Positions 38,246-49,860 of a DNA stretch of 64,000 nucleotides are shown in pieces (within the stretch, counting starts at the first letter, position 1; the number at the start of each line of letters is the position of its first letter). The DNA is taken from contig JASANG010000973.1 of assembly GCA_030248215.1 (NCBI GenBank), forward strand, positions 17,189 to 81,188, in the 5' to 3' direction. Under the pieces are notes generated by a model. That model was not told the DNA's origin. It saw only the letters and a program-made list of their open reading frames with translations, and searched no databases. The stretch comes from Enoplolaimus lenunculus (taxonomy: Eukaryota; Nematoda; Enoplea; Enoplida; Thoracostomopsidae). The translations under genes and the position numbers were made by a program.

Positions 38246-39093
38246 GACCTCAATTTATAGCGGTACCAACTTTTCATAGTTCACTGATTTGAAAACCGAT
38301 TGCTAACTGGTGATAGGTGCTATAGCTGTTTAAAAATCATTACCATACATTTTAATAAAATTAACCTTAGTTGACATGTAAACCCTGTTAATTTTATATC
38401 AGTAATTTTGTTCGCCAGCGGGTGTTGTTGTTTTCTATTAATGGGCATATATGCATAATCTCACTATAACATATATGCTTGGTTGATATTTTTTAGTTTC
38501 ACCATTGCCTATTAGTTCCTTAAAATAAGCGCTAGCTAAGGCAGTATGCTGTGTGTGAAAGACATCGGGCGAAGCCAGAATTTCGTTTCGCTGGAGTATA
38601 ATTCGTGAAACATCGTTGTGGCCGAGCGTAGCAAGCAAGAAAAATGTGTTTGACGTCTAGTATTTATAGCAAGGAAATCTTGCAATCACGTGCTTTGTTT
38701 CGCTCGTTTCTCCAGAAATTTCAATAAGAGATACATCGCTGCTATTTCTGTTTGTGTCCGCCCCAGGTGAAAAACAGCGAAAAATGGAAAGTTAGAAGAT
38801 AGTCTATTTTAGCTGATCTTGTAGATAATGACTTATTTTTAAGAAATTCAGCCGAAAAAAAGCCATAAAAACGAGAACGTTTCTGCCCCGTATCAGCCTT
38901 ACTACATGATTGTAGCAAGTTTCATTTAGACATGGCTGATTCTGTTACGAGCCCATGAAATATATGAATAATCTTGGTTTGTCTGCTCTCCAAATTCGTT
39001 TGTTTGAATGCCTATTACTAACTAGTTATAGGTGTTTACACGCAGTTGAGAATGCTGCTCATTTAAAATATGCCAGTCGTAGTGGGATTACAT

Positions 39094-39605
39094 TTATTGA
39101 GCGAAGCTCGAACACACGTAAGCAATTAAGGTAATATGCAAATTAGTTTTTAGTTAACTATTCATTTATGGGTTTTGGAGGTTTGTAAACAACTTTTTGA
39201 GATTCGTCGCACCCAAAAACCCTTCAGTCACCCAAATAATTATTCAAATATTTCGAAGTCTTAATTTTGTCTTGTCAATTAAGGTATAATGCAAATTAGC
39301 CAGTAGCTAACTATTCAATTATCGATTTTGAAGGTTTGTTAACAATTTGTTCAGATTCCTCGCACCCGAAAACCTTTTAATGCTGAAATTAGATTGTTTG
39401 TAACTGTAATAATTAGTGAATTATTGTAGAAAGTTTTAATTTAGGCTTAACTAATTATGTAAATTAGCCTGTAGCTAATAAACGGCTTAAAATTTTTAAA
39501 CCCCGCGGACGGACAGACGGACAGACAGACGGACGGACATCCACGTTTCGACCCCAGAGTACAAAACATGAAACACTTAGCGAAACTCCGAGCTTCGCTC
39601 AATAA
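39094..39605. mobile_element. Element bounded by TTATTGAGCGAAGCT inverted ends
   Basis: The 15-base ends TTATTGAGCGAAGCT are inverted and exact. Inside are two and a half diverged direct repeats of about 155 bp (blocks ATGCAAATTAG, AGGTTTGT, CGCACCC) and a GGACGGACAGAC simple repeat at 39507-39540. No coding frame. Superfamily unknown. Confidence 0.6.
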
Positions 39606-39684
39606 GCGTAGAAAACTTGCAAAATTTCTAAAGAATTGGCTCGTGATACGCCTATAATTAGGCAGAATTTCACGTGCTCCCAAT

Positions 39685-40916
39685 AATTCGTCCGTGGAAA
39701 TTTAATAGTTCAATGAGTAAAAATTCGTCACCGACAAGTTGTTTCGTGAAAATTCGTCTTCAACAATTCGTTCATGACAAATGGACCCTGGAAATTTCGT
39801 CCCCGAACTAATTTTTTTTGCCGTGGAATACTTAACACTGGCTGTTCGTTTCAGTTTTGTTAAAGTATTTGGCATCATTCAATTATCAAAGCTGCTGGAG
39901 CGGCGGACCAACAGCCTCACTCGGGTCCGAGCTATTCTTGTGTTGGAATTTGTTCCAGTTTAAGGCGGGGGGGGGGGCTGCGCAGAATTCGATTGCTAAG
40001 TGAAAGTTTCTAATTTTCCAACTGACATTATCCCTGTCGCTAATTTGTTTTGAACACTCATGCTATACCGAAGCTTTAAAAGTCATTATATTCGACTCAG
40101 ATATTGGAACGTTTTCCAAGTCAACAATTTTGTTGAGTGCTGGCAGTACAGCTTTTTGGCCCCATGTGATTCGGTTTTCCATTTTTTTCTAAATTATTTA
40201 TTTTGTATTTTTTTTGTTTATCTGTTTTTAAACAATAAATTTTCGAGGACGATCGACTCAGATATTGGAACGTTTTCCAAGTCAACAATTTTGTTGAGTG
40301 CTGGCAGTACAGCTTTTGGGCCCCATGTGATTCGGTTTTCCATTTTTTTCTAAATTATTTATTTTGTATTTTTTTTTGTTTATCTGTTTTTAAACAATAA
40401 ATTTTCGAGGACGATCGACTCAGATATTGGAACGTTTTCCAAGTCAACAATTTTGTTGAGTGCTGGCAGTACAGCTTTTTGGCCCCATGTGATTCGGTTT
40501 TCCATTTTTTTCTAAATTATTTATTTTGTATTTTTTTTGTTTATCTGTTTTTAAACAATAAATTTTCGAGGACGATCGACTCAGATATTGGAACGTTTTC
40601 CAAGTCAACAATTTTGTTGAGTGCTGGCAGTACAGCTTTTTGGCCCCATGTGATTCGGTTTTCCATTTTTTTCTAAATTATTTATTTTGTATTTTTTTTT
40701 GTTTATCTGTTTTTAAACAATAAATTTTCGAGGACGATCGACTCAGATATTGGAACGTTTTCCAAGTCAACAATTTTGTTGAGTGCTGGCAGTACAGCTT
40801 TTTGGCCCCATGTGATTCGGTTTTCCATTTTTTTCTAAATTATTTATTTTGTATTTTTTTTTGTTTATCTGTTTTTAAACAATAAATTTTCGAGGACGAA
40901 GTATCACGGACGAATT
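39685..40916. mobile_element. Element with AATTCGTCCGTG inverted ends carrying a 161-bp tandem array
   Basis: AATTCGTCCGTG at the left and CACGGACGAATT at the right. AATTCGTC recurs as direct repeats four times near the left end (about 39685-39775). The bulk of the right part is the tandem array 40091-40899. No coding capacity. Confidence 0.5.
40091..40899 (+). repeat. Tandem array, 5 units of 161-162 bp
   Basis: Units start CGACTCAGATATTGGAACGT and end ATAAATTTTCGAGGACGAT. Length differs only in T-run length. Near identity indicates recent amplification or homogenisation. Open frames here are by-products of the repeat. Confidence 0.95.
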
Positions 40917-41451
40917 GCGTCCAAGCGACCTTCTTAGCAATCAAGAGTTACAGTAAAAATTGAGCTTTGAAAAATTCGCGATCAAAGCGAGTGAACATTT
41001 TTAAAGTTGATGTGTCCGAATGGAAAAGTTTTGTTTTGTGTCGTTTCAAATGTACGAATGAATCGCTAGATCTTCCAGTTTCACAGTAAACGATGCGAGT
41101 TAAAGCGAGCAAGAAGCCAGACGTAATTTTAGTACACAACCACTTCAGAAAAGTCGCAAAACGTTTGGCTCATAGATTGGTGGTCTTGACCTGTCAGATT
41201 GTTCAGGCTACACGGCTAAGAATATCACTGTGAATTCTTGGAGTTGCTGTTTATGGTTTATAATTATAATGTTCGTATCTCGTACGAAACGAATTCGTTG
41301 TATCATTACGCCAACTGTTAGTTTTAGCGACAAATGTCGTGCCTTATTCTTGTTTTTTGGAGTCATTTGATGCTTGTATCAATACAATGCTGAGAATCTC
41401 AGTTTGGTGTTACCAAGCCAGTTGAATACATGTGTGCTTGAATTTTGAGGA

Positions 41452-41600
41452 TAAGGGTGACGCTGTAACAATTGTCATTCGGAGCGGTCCGAGGCCGTCG
41501 GCTGCTGAATGTTGCCGTGCGTCGCTGTGCGGTGTCATACGCGGCTAATTCGTGCACCGTAAAGCGCGGTGACGTCGACGGACGGCGCCGGACGACGACG
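41452..41600. mobile_element. GC-rich TAA-target MITE, left part
   Basis: TAA then GGGTGACGCTGTAACAATTG and GC-rich interior up to GACGGACGGCGCCGGACGAC, where it passes into the GATGGCGTTG minisatellite. Confidence 0.6.
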
Positions 41601-41813
41601 GATGGCGTTGGATGGCGTTGGATGGCGTTGGATGGCGTTGGATGGCGTTGGATGGCGTTGGATGGCGTTGGATGGCTGATGGTGGAAGGGGTGAGGGTTG
41701 GAGGGGTGGAGGGGTGAGGGGTAGGGGGGGGAACGGAAAGGGGGTGGGATGTGTATGTGGATGGCGTTGGATGGCGTTGGATGGCGTTGGATGGCGTTGG
41801 ATGGCGTTGGATG
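41601..41813 (+). repeat. GATGGCGTTG minisatellite with G-rich centre
   Basis: Seven 10-bp units, then an 80-base purine-rich stretch with many G runs (41677-41759), then five more units. The unit resembles the GGACGGCGCCG words of the adjoining MITE. Confidence 0.95.
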
Positions 41814-41939
41814 CTATTAAAATTTTTTCAAACATATGCCGCCATACTAACCACGAATTCCACCTTCGTTCAGCTCCACATAGTTGAGGTTTATTTGCCT
41901 AGGACAGTGTCCTATTTTGAATACAGAGGGGCAGATGTT

Positions 41940-42545
41940 TGGGCTACTTTCCTTAGTACCCCCGACCTGCGTATGGACAGAAATGGTTAGATTTTGAAAA
42001 TTTTCGCATGTTAAAGCTTATCATGTCCTTCGCTGAACATTTCACACCCCAATTTGAATTTTTGAAAAATTTGATTTTTTAAGGTCCCGGGATCTCGCTT
42101 GGACCCAAAAAATTTTTTGAACAGGTTTGACATATTATACGGAATTCTATGGAATTTGAGGTGCTCAGTCCAATGGTGTTAAATTTTTCGTAGTCAGACG
42201 ATTGGTTAACAATTTATGGTCAAATATCTGATTTGGCGCCGTCCCAAATCGTTGGCAGCGTGCCAAATCAGTTATTTGACAATAATTTATTATAACACCG
42301 TTGGATTCAGCTCCACAACCTGCATCGAATGATATATATATAATTTGTCAAACTTTTTGACAAAATTTCCTTTTGGCCCAAAGGAGGACCTTGGGAGTGG
42401 GACCTTAAAAATAGAATTTTTAAAAATTAAAGTTTAGGCGTGAAATGTTCAGGGGAGGACATGAGAAGCTCAAATATGCAAAATTGTCTAAAATCAAACC
42501 AGTTTTGGGCAAACGCAGGCCGGAGGGATAACTGGAAAGACTCGA
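41940..42545. mobile_element. Foldback MITE, relative of 13809-14198
   Basis: Arms share TTTCACACCCCAATTTGAAT and its inverse (GGCGTGAAATGTTC), CATGTCC/GGACATG and AAATATGCAAAATT. A second foldback (ATCTGATTTGGCGCC against GTGCCAAATCAGTTAT) sits in the centre near 42220-42285. Confidence 0.6.
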
Positions 42546-42619
42546 TGTTTTAATATCTAAATCCGTATTCTTAAAATGTGTGTTGCACCTATCACTAGCA
42601 AATTATAGGTCTTGAAATT

Positions 42620-43656
42620 TCTCAACCAATTCATTTAATATTAAGATACGGTTAATAGCTTCCAGCTCACTTCACACTCAACCTTTTCTTAAGTTCTACC
42701 TTCACTGGACTCTTATTCTAATAAGCCATATTATGTACATATAGGAACCATGAACGCGACCCACGTTAATTATAGGGACCGATGCACGATTAGACCCGTA
42801 GAATGCGGGGACCCTAAAAACTGTGTGGCTAAGGATTAATAGGTCAATGTCTATGTTTCCTGTTTACGCATAAGCTTAGGTTTAGACTTTGGTTTAGGCT
42901 TAGACTTAGTGGTCAAACCCCTAAACATGGGTTGTGGAGGTTTCTACCGACGGCAAACTACAAAGGGTTTCTTAGTTCGCTTGCGCTCACTGAGAATCGT
43001 TTAAGCTATAACATTTAATCATAAGTCAACTAGAATTATTATTGAGTTTAACTGTAAAATTTCGTGAGATACAGCGTAATATATTTGATAATTTGAGTTA
43101 AAGCGTATTCATGGAAGAAACGGTCGTTAAGGTTTAGAAACCCAGACTGTAAATGTGTATTTCGAAGCGTTTGCTTCTGTTGTTTTGAGCATTTTTGAAA
43201 ATTTAAAATTTCAGCCAATTATAATAATATATGAACCCGAAGAATATCATAGCCTGGGTTTTTCAGCGGCCAACTTTCGTTTGAGATTTTTAAGGGGGGT
43301 TTGGGTGCTTTTTCAGTTTGTAACTCAAGAAACCGCTTTTCTGAAATTTTTATAGCACCAATCTCACATTTCGAGTCGATAAAATTTCGGATTACAAGTT
43401 GTCGTGCGACGATTTTTCGGGCTACGAATTGTCGGGATACCTGTTTCAGCTTTACGTTGAAGTTGCGTTAAGATTTTATACCAACCATGAATTTTAGTAA
43501 TAAAACAGAGGGCAAATGCATTTAATAGGCCAAACTGTTATTCAGTTAATTGCTAACTAACTTATGAACAATGATATACTTCGTATACAGGCGTGCAAAT
43601 GAACTCTGATCACTTAACAGTTTACGGAGGTCGAACTGCTGTTTGTTCAGAATAGC
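42620..43656. other. Mostly unassigned
   Basis: TTAGGC-like words at 42838-42915 and a roughly 63-bp repeat at 43378-43443 (inverse copy at 47968-48033). Nothing else recognised. Confidence 0.4.
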
Positions 43657-43820
43657 ACGGACCCGGAACCAAGGGGGTGCCAGGGGGGTCAGCCTACGCT
43701 GGAAAAATTTTGGCCCACCTTAGGAAATTTTCAACCTTGCTTGCAAGTCAACGAAATCCCTTGTATGTCTCTCCACCTGAAAATTTTTTGCCCTCTAACA
43801 AAGTGAGCCGGCTACGGCTA
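43657..43820 (+). mobile_element. Small MITE, GTAGCCAGCTC-end family
   Basis: ACCCGGAACCAAGGGGGTGC, TTTTCAACCTTGCTTGCAAG, CTTGTATGTCTCTCC and GAGCCGGCTACGG. Uninterrupted, so it serves as the empty-site reference for 31820-32430. Confidence 0.7.
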
Positions 43821-44860
43821 CGAATAGTATATAACTGGCTTGAGATCACAAAGCAGCTTTTAAGTTCTTGCAGCTGCAAGTTATTCACTGGAATTCATGC
43901 TATTTTATTTAATTAACACTTTTCTAAATTTTAATTGTAATCAAGTTTGTTCCAATAATACATTACCATACTTCCTTCTTGGAAGAAACTACAAATATTT
44001 AGCGCTGTTGTTTGCTTAAATGTATGCAAAATAGTATGTTGAACCCAGAAAGTTCCGGCAGAAAAAAACTCGCAAGCAAAAGCGTTCGAGAAGCCAAATA
44101 CTATTCGAGCGGTAAATGTTAGTACAAAATTTTGGATTTAAGCCTTGTTGGGTATAATATGGCTCAGTGGCCCTGTAACAAATCGCACTGAAATTTATGA
44201 GTTACAAAAATTTGGCAAAGAACATAAGCGGAACTAAAACAGGCAAATATCTACCAAGAACTTATAAATCGCAACCTTTGCAGCTTTATTGCTGTCTTTT
44301 AAGATTAAAAATTTGCAGTTAATGGTGTATCAAGGGTATTCTCGCTACGAAACCTAAACATGATATTGTCTAGAAACCTCTGAACATTTCTTGAAATTGG
44401 GACCACGACTGATCCAGAAAATTTCTCCAAACCAAATCGTGCCAGATGCCTATTAATAGTGAGCCAAGCGGCAAGCCAAAAGTTATTTTACTACTAAACC
44501 GTAACACAAAATAAGTATTGGTACTGATCGCTGTTGCGGGGCCAACGCCGAAATTGCTCCCTCTTTGGATCCGCGAGTGAACGGAAACTCTTAAATGTTT
44601 CAACAACCTGTTCACCGGGTCGAACAACCGAGAAAAAACAATAGATATATACCAAGCGCAAACGATATTTTACGCTTAAATTTACTACTGAAGCTAATAT
44701 GTTTTACAAATCTATATATTAAATGTGGAACGCCCCACCTACGTATTTTGGGCAGCGTTTCAACAAATTTAGAATATGTAAATTAATAGAAGTTTGTATA
44801 AGCGAAAGCAAGACTTGCTTAAATACAAATACTTTTGACCATATGCCAAAATCTAGTAAA
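43821..44860. other. Unassigned AT-rich stretch
   Basis: No gene or repeat recognised. Confidence 0.4.
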
Positions 44861-44863
44861 GCG

Positions 44864-44940
44864 TACGCCTAAGCCTAAGCCTAAGCCTAAGCCTAAGCCT
44901 AAGCCTAAACCTAAGCCTAAGCCTAAGCCTAAGCCTAAGC
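44864..44940 (-). repeat. TTAGGC tandem array
   Basis: About twelve CCTAAG units with one CCTAAA variant. No clear MITE ends beside it, so it may be a fragment of the TTAGGC-core family or an independent expansion. Confidence 0.85.
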
Positions 44941-45294
44941 AATAGGAGAGTTGCACATATGTGCAACTACGGATTACTAGTAAACTATTAGTTTGGAACA
45001 TGTTACCGTCCTCAAAACGAGGCTCAATTTCTTAACTATTTAGAACCGAGACAATAGCAAGCAACCGTTTTCTATTCAAAAAACGTAACACTAAAAGCGA
45101 AAACAAAGCGATCCAGCTCAATGCACTCGAAAACCTAAAAATATGGCCGGTTTTAACTGGCCAAACAAACCAGAAAGTTACTTTGGTATTTATGCCAGTT
45201 ACATATCACGATCATATTTTAGGCACGCGTTAATTACAACGGCATGCCGTTTTGGAGGCGTGCAGCTTAAAGGATTTGGGGACTAGAGGCTTTA

Positions 45295-45513
45295 CACTGT
45301 AAAAAATGGGGAGTCAAATTGACTCTCTCGGAAATAGGCTTTTCCTGACTACACAAACTGAGTCAAATTTGACTCCGCCAGAGTCATATTTGAATCACTG
45401 AGCGATTCAATAAATCGAATTTGACTCTGGCGGAGTCGAATTTTAACTCAGTTTGTGTAGTCAGGAAAAACCTATTTCGGAGAGAGTCATCTTGACTCCC
45501 CATTTTTACAGTG
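45295..45513. mobile_element. Long-palindrome MITE
   Basis: CACTGTAAAAAATGGGGAGT to its inverse with TA flanks; TTAGGC-like words follow directly at 45516-45575. Confidence 0.88.
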
Positions 45514-46074
45514 TAGGCTTACGCTTAGGCTTACGCTTAGACTTTTGCATAGGCTTGCGGCTAGGCTTTCGTTTGGTGAGAAGACCTTTATAGATTTCGT
45601 GGGCCATATTTTAAGTCCTACTTAAGCTCAGTTCTGCTGGATTGGTTGTCATAATTTTCACAAGTTTGGTAAACGAACCTAAACCAGATCAAGGTGTAAC
45701 TTAAGCGTGTAAAACCTCGCTACTTTAATCCTAGCTGCGCCAGCGGATTACTACTGCTGAAACAAACCAGGAAGTTAACACCGCAGCGGCTGGTTTGTTG
45801 TTTCGCAGTATCATAGTTTCACGGCGACTAATGGGTGAATTCAGTTGAACTGGATCGTTTTTCATATGTTTAGAGAAGTTTTTTTGACGTTTTACCTGCT
45901 TTGAATTCGTTTTTAGTTTGTTTATTTCTACAAACAACATTCGAAACGACCAATAATTGCGACGTTAGCCAAATTTATAAAGATGAACATAAGGAAGATA
46001 TCGTCGCGGAAATTCGAGACAGACAAGAAAAAAAAGTACTTACGACCGGGTTTAAATTAATGTTCTGAATTGTA

Positions 46075-46289
46075 CACTGTAAAAAATGGTGAGTAAAATT
46101 GACTCTCTCTCTCGGAAATAGGCTTTTTCTGACTACACAAACTGAGTCAAATTCGACTCCGCGAGAGTCAAACGTGCGACATAGTGAATCGAATTTGAGA
46201 CTCTGATGGAGTCGAATTTGACTCAGTTTGTGTAGTCAGGAAAAGCCTGTTTCCGAGAGAGTCAAATTGACTCCCCGTTTTTTGCAGTG
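46075..46289. mobile_element. Long-palindrome MITE
   Basis: CACTGTAAAAAATGGTGAGT to CCCCGTTTTTTGCAGTG with TA flanks; 215 bp. Confidence 0.88.
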
Positions 46290-46458
46290 TAGAGGTTAAA
46301 AAATTTGAAAAAATAGTTGCCATGCTTCTCTGGAATGTTTAACATGCGGTTACACCATACTAATATGTGTCTGCATCTGAGTATAATGGATAATTTGATT
46401 AAAATACTTATTGTTCAAAGTTACAGTTCTTTGTTTCAGCAAATGTATACAAAAAATA

Positions 46459-46615
46459 GGCGGACCCGTTTTTGCGGGACTGCAACCGAGTAAGCTTAAG
46501 TTTTAAACTATTTTTTGGATATTCTTAGACTTAGATATAAGCTCACACTTAACACTTATGCTTAGGCCTTGGAATATGCTTATACTACTGTTACGGTCCT
46601 GTTCTACACATTAGC
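46459..46615 (+). mobile_element. TTAGGC-core MITE, core decayed
   Basis: GCGGACCCGTTTTTGCGGGA, CAACCGAGTAAGCTTAAG, spacer ATAAGCTCA, AATATGCTTATACTACTG, TTACGGTCCTGTTCTACACA. Flanking blocks are better kept than the TTAGGC words. Confidence 0.75.
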
Positions 46616-46843
46616 CCTTGTTTCTTTTTTAGCAAAACAGGGGATATTTTTACTGATGAATGGTATTGATTCACAGAGAGTTGTGGCTTGAACGACTCAG
46701 GAAAATGTTGCGGAGCGCTGATATACATTATGTTATACCTTGCAAATCTGAGTTGAGTTCACTGTTTGAGACCACGTAAATAAATAAAAGCTGAACGTGG
46801 GTGTTGGCAAATTCAACAAAAGCAATGTACATTCGCATTGCGG

Positions 46844-47114
46844 TTGAACCCCTTCTCACATTGAGTTGCCTGTAGGCAACTCAGCGCAGTGTATATACGT
46901 TAAATAGTATATATCGCACCGTGTTTACCAATTGCAACACGTATACATAGTACTAAATCACCACAAGACGTGAGAGCCTCCTCGGGTTCGAGCGTCAAGC
47001 TCGTATAGCTGAGTGGTGATGGTATACGCCACCCACTCCAGTCACTGGAGTTCGAATCCTATCATAAAGGTAGGTCTCAGGAGAAATAGAAAATATTCAT
47101 ATGAGAAAGGGTTA
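46844..47114 (+). mobile_element. 271-bp element with inverted ends and internal tRNA-type promoter, copy 2
   Basis: TTGAACCCCTTCTCACATTG at the left and CATATGAGAAAGGGTTA at the right. A box TATAGCTGAGTGG and B box GGAGTTCGAATCC are closer to consensus than in copy 1. Identical in length to 17939-18209. Confidence 0.7.
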
Positions 47115-48372
47115 CGTAATCAATCGTTTATAAATCTATTTATATAAAAATATCGATTATTATCTTTGATGTTTTATCAAAACTTTTGTTTACTTTAGTC
47201 CAATTGCATCCCCTCAAACCCCAGGGGCGGTTCATAATAAAAGTTGCTGAGCCATTGGTCTCACCGCCTGCGCCTTCCAGGTGCCTGTGAATAGTGGTTC
47301 AGAAGACCCGTGTTATTTTTCATCCAACCAATTTTCAGGCCGCGGCATACATTGGCGTCATGTGCCGGTCAGGGCAGTATATATCAGCTCTTTTCACAAG
47401 CCAAAATTATTGCTGCGATCATAGACTTAAACTGGTAATAGATTTGGCGTTTGTATAAGAGAATAAGCTTTTTACGCACCGTCGACTAATCTTATCTTTA
47501 AATTTGGAATTAATATACACACGGGTAGCCGACGCGGTGTCTGGTATAAAAAAATTGCCCCACCGAGTAGATTAATTTAGGCTAGAAAACCAATTTGAAC
47601 CAGGAATTTCATATAAGGGTGCTAGTAGCTAAAAGGAGTCCAAACGCCGTCACACACACACACTACCCGGAGGCGTTGCTAAAGATTTTGTTTTGGAAAT
47701 ATGTACTTTTACGTAAAGTTTTTTGGCGACAAAGCATAACGAACGAGAAAATTTTTTTGAACTCTGAGAATCCATAAAGTTTTTATAAACCATTTTAAAC
47801 ATGTCGGTTTATCTTTTTAACCAAAAATTTCGAAGAAATAATCATCGTATATTTCTTCTTTGTTTAGGGATTTGTGGCTGTATAGAAGACTCTAGCAGGC
47901 ACCGGGTACAGAAAATGTTTGGGGGTGTCAGTCTATAGTTATGGGAAAATATGGGAGTGTCACTGACTGTATCACGACAATTCGTCGCCTGACAAATTCA
48001 TCGACTGACAACTTGTAATTCGAAATTTCATCGTTGTGTTGGCAGAAAAATAAAACCTATTTGAAATTTATATACTTCGATATCCGTTTTCCGTTTCCGT
48101 TATCGTTATTTCGATCACTTCCGTTTCCGTAATTTTTACAGTCAGTTTACACCCTGCGGTTGACCCTTGGTTGCCTACCAATCGAATATCTTATCGAATT
48201 TCATGGCGCCTCTCGGTTAATGCGACCCTAGGCTTTTGCGGCATAATTTAAATTTGCTGCCAACTACTGAACTCAATAGCATAGTGAACATGCATTTAAA
48301 TTTAAAATTTGCTTTTTAAGTAGATATTTTTTCAGATTTTCACCTGAAACGGCTTCAATATTCCATTAAACG
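47115..48372. other. Mostly unassigned
   Basis: Contains the 63-bp repeat 47968-48033 (inverse of 43378-43443) and a pyrimidine-rich CCGTTTCCGT block near 48080-48140. No gene recognised. Confidence 0.4.
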
Positions 48373-48540
48373 TACCAGTAGCTAGAGGCAGTCTAGGGAA
48401 ACTCAGACCCAGATTCCCATGGAAAAATTTTGACCCCTCTGGAAAGTTTTCAACCTTGCTTGTAAGTCATCGAAAACCTTTATATGCCTTATTTTGAAAA
48501 TTTTGTTAGCCACCCTAGGAATGTTAGCTGGCTACGAGCC
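48373..48540 (+). mobile_element. Small MITE, GTAGCCAGCTC-end family
   Basis: TTTTCAACCTTGCTTGTAAG, CCTTTATATGCCTTA and TTAGCTGGCTACGAGCC. Confidence 0.7.
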
Positions 48541-49304
48541 TGTTTAAGGAACGTTGTTTATTCTTTTTAAACATTAAAGCTATGACGCTTATTTTGACGA
48601 AACCGTAATATTAATTTTCGCTTATATCCATTAATATCTAGGATTTCGTGTCCAGAACAAGAAAATGGTTCGGTTTCGTACAGGTTTTTTGATCTTTGTA
48701 GCTATAAAGAGCAAAAACAAACAAATCATGTTCAGATAAATCAGACGTGAAAACCTAAATGGCTTGGAGGTTTACATTTCCTACCAAATAATTTAGGCTC
48801 CACAAAAACATTTGTGCATTCACCGGGGTTTCTATAGTCCTGGTGTCCGTGTTCCCAAACCTGTCCTACACGATTCGCCAGCCGAAGTATTGCTTCAAAC
48901 TTTTTGTTATATGGGCGAATTTATACCTCTTTTGGTGCGCATTTAAGGCTTGACATGCGGTTGCGTTTCCTTAACCTTAAAATTTCTAGTGTTGCCCGTA
49001 TTCTGACACTAAAACTTATGAATGACTGGAATATTTTATGAACCATATCTGGATGGACAGTTTTGAACCCAAGGGGTTACCACCCAGGCCAATGCTCGCA
49101 ACAGGTTTCAAATCCAAAATTTTGTATTTCAATTTTTTGAAAATTGCGCTTGACTTCTCGCTCGTTTCTCTCGTAACTGTTTTTTTCACTATTATATATT
49201 GCGCGGTCTCGGCGTTCCTAAACGCCGTTCGAATATGCCGTTATATTATAGAAACTGTGGCCCACGTTAACTATAGGGGCCTGGCTGCAAACACCACAAG
49301 CCTG

Positions 49305-49513
49305 CACTGCAAAAAATGGTGAGTCAAATTGACGCTCTTGGAAATAGACGCTACGGGACTACACAAACTGAGTTAATTTCTACTCCGCCAGAGTCAGTTG
49401 TGCAACTCAATGAGTCGAATTTGATTTTGGCATAGTCGAATTTGACGCTGTTTGTGTAGTCCCGTAGAGCCTATTTGGCAGAGCGTCAATTTGACTCACC
49501 ATTTTTTGTAGTG
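49305..49513. mobile_element. Long-palindrome MITE, first of a locally amplified set
   Basis: CACTGCAAAAAATGGTGAGT to CACCATTTTTTGTAGTG; its right half is repeated downstream. Confidence 0.85.
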
Positions 49514-49860
49514 TAATCCTAACTATAAACCAAAGAATAAGAATAAACTTAAGCCTAATCAACGTCCTATTTGGCATGGTCGAATTTGACGCTGTTTGTG
49601 TAGTCCCGTAGAGCCTATTTGGCAGAGCGTCAATTTGACTCACCATTTTTTGTAGTGTAATCCTAACTATAAACCAAAGAATAAGAATAAACTTAAGCCT
49701 AATCAACGTCCTATTTGGCATGGTCGAATTTTACTCAGTTTGTGCAGTCCCGTAGAGCCTATTTCGCAGAGAGTCAATTTGACTCACCATTTTTTGTAGT
49801 GTAATCCTAACTATAAACCAAAGCCTTAGAATAACCTTAAGCCTAATCAACGTCGTATAT
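49430..49860. repeat. Three tandem units of 144 bp containing half a MITE
   Basis: Each unit joins the right half of the long-palindrome MITE to a flank starting AATCCTAACTATAAACC and ending CCTAATCAACGTC. The third unit is followed by an inverted copy of that flank up to about 49925. Confidence 0.9.

Noticed and set aside
40060-40676. Open frames with repeated FFLNYLFCIFFVYLFLNNKF
   Set aside because: By-product of the 161-bp tandem array; hydrophobic appearance comes from T-rich DNA.
41545-41887. Open frames encoding GVGWRWMALD repeats on + and PTPSNAIQRH repeats on -
   Set aside because: They are translations of the 10-bp GATGGCGTTG minisatellite, with no start context or domain.
45731-45940. 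Minus-strand 69-residue frame as an exon
   Set aside because: Somewhat protein-like in its middle, but no family, no clear splice partner and no conserved motif; left out of the features.
49407-49721. 104-residue minus-strand frame with a 48-residue internal repeat
   Set aside because: Arises from the 144-bp tandem duplication of a MITE half; not a gene.
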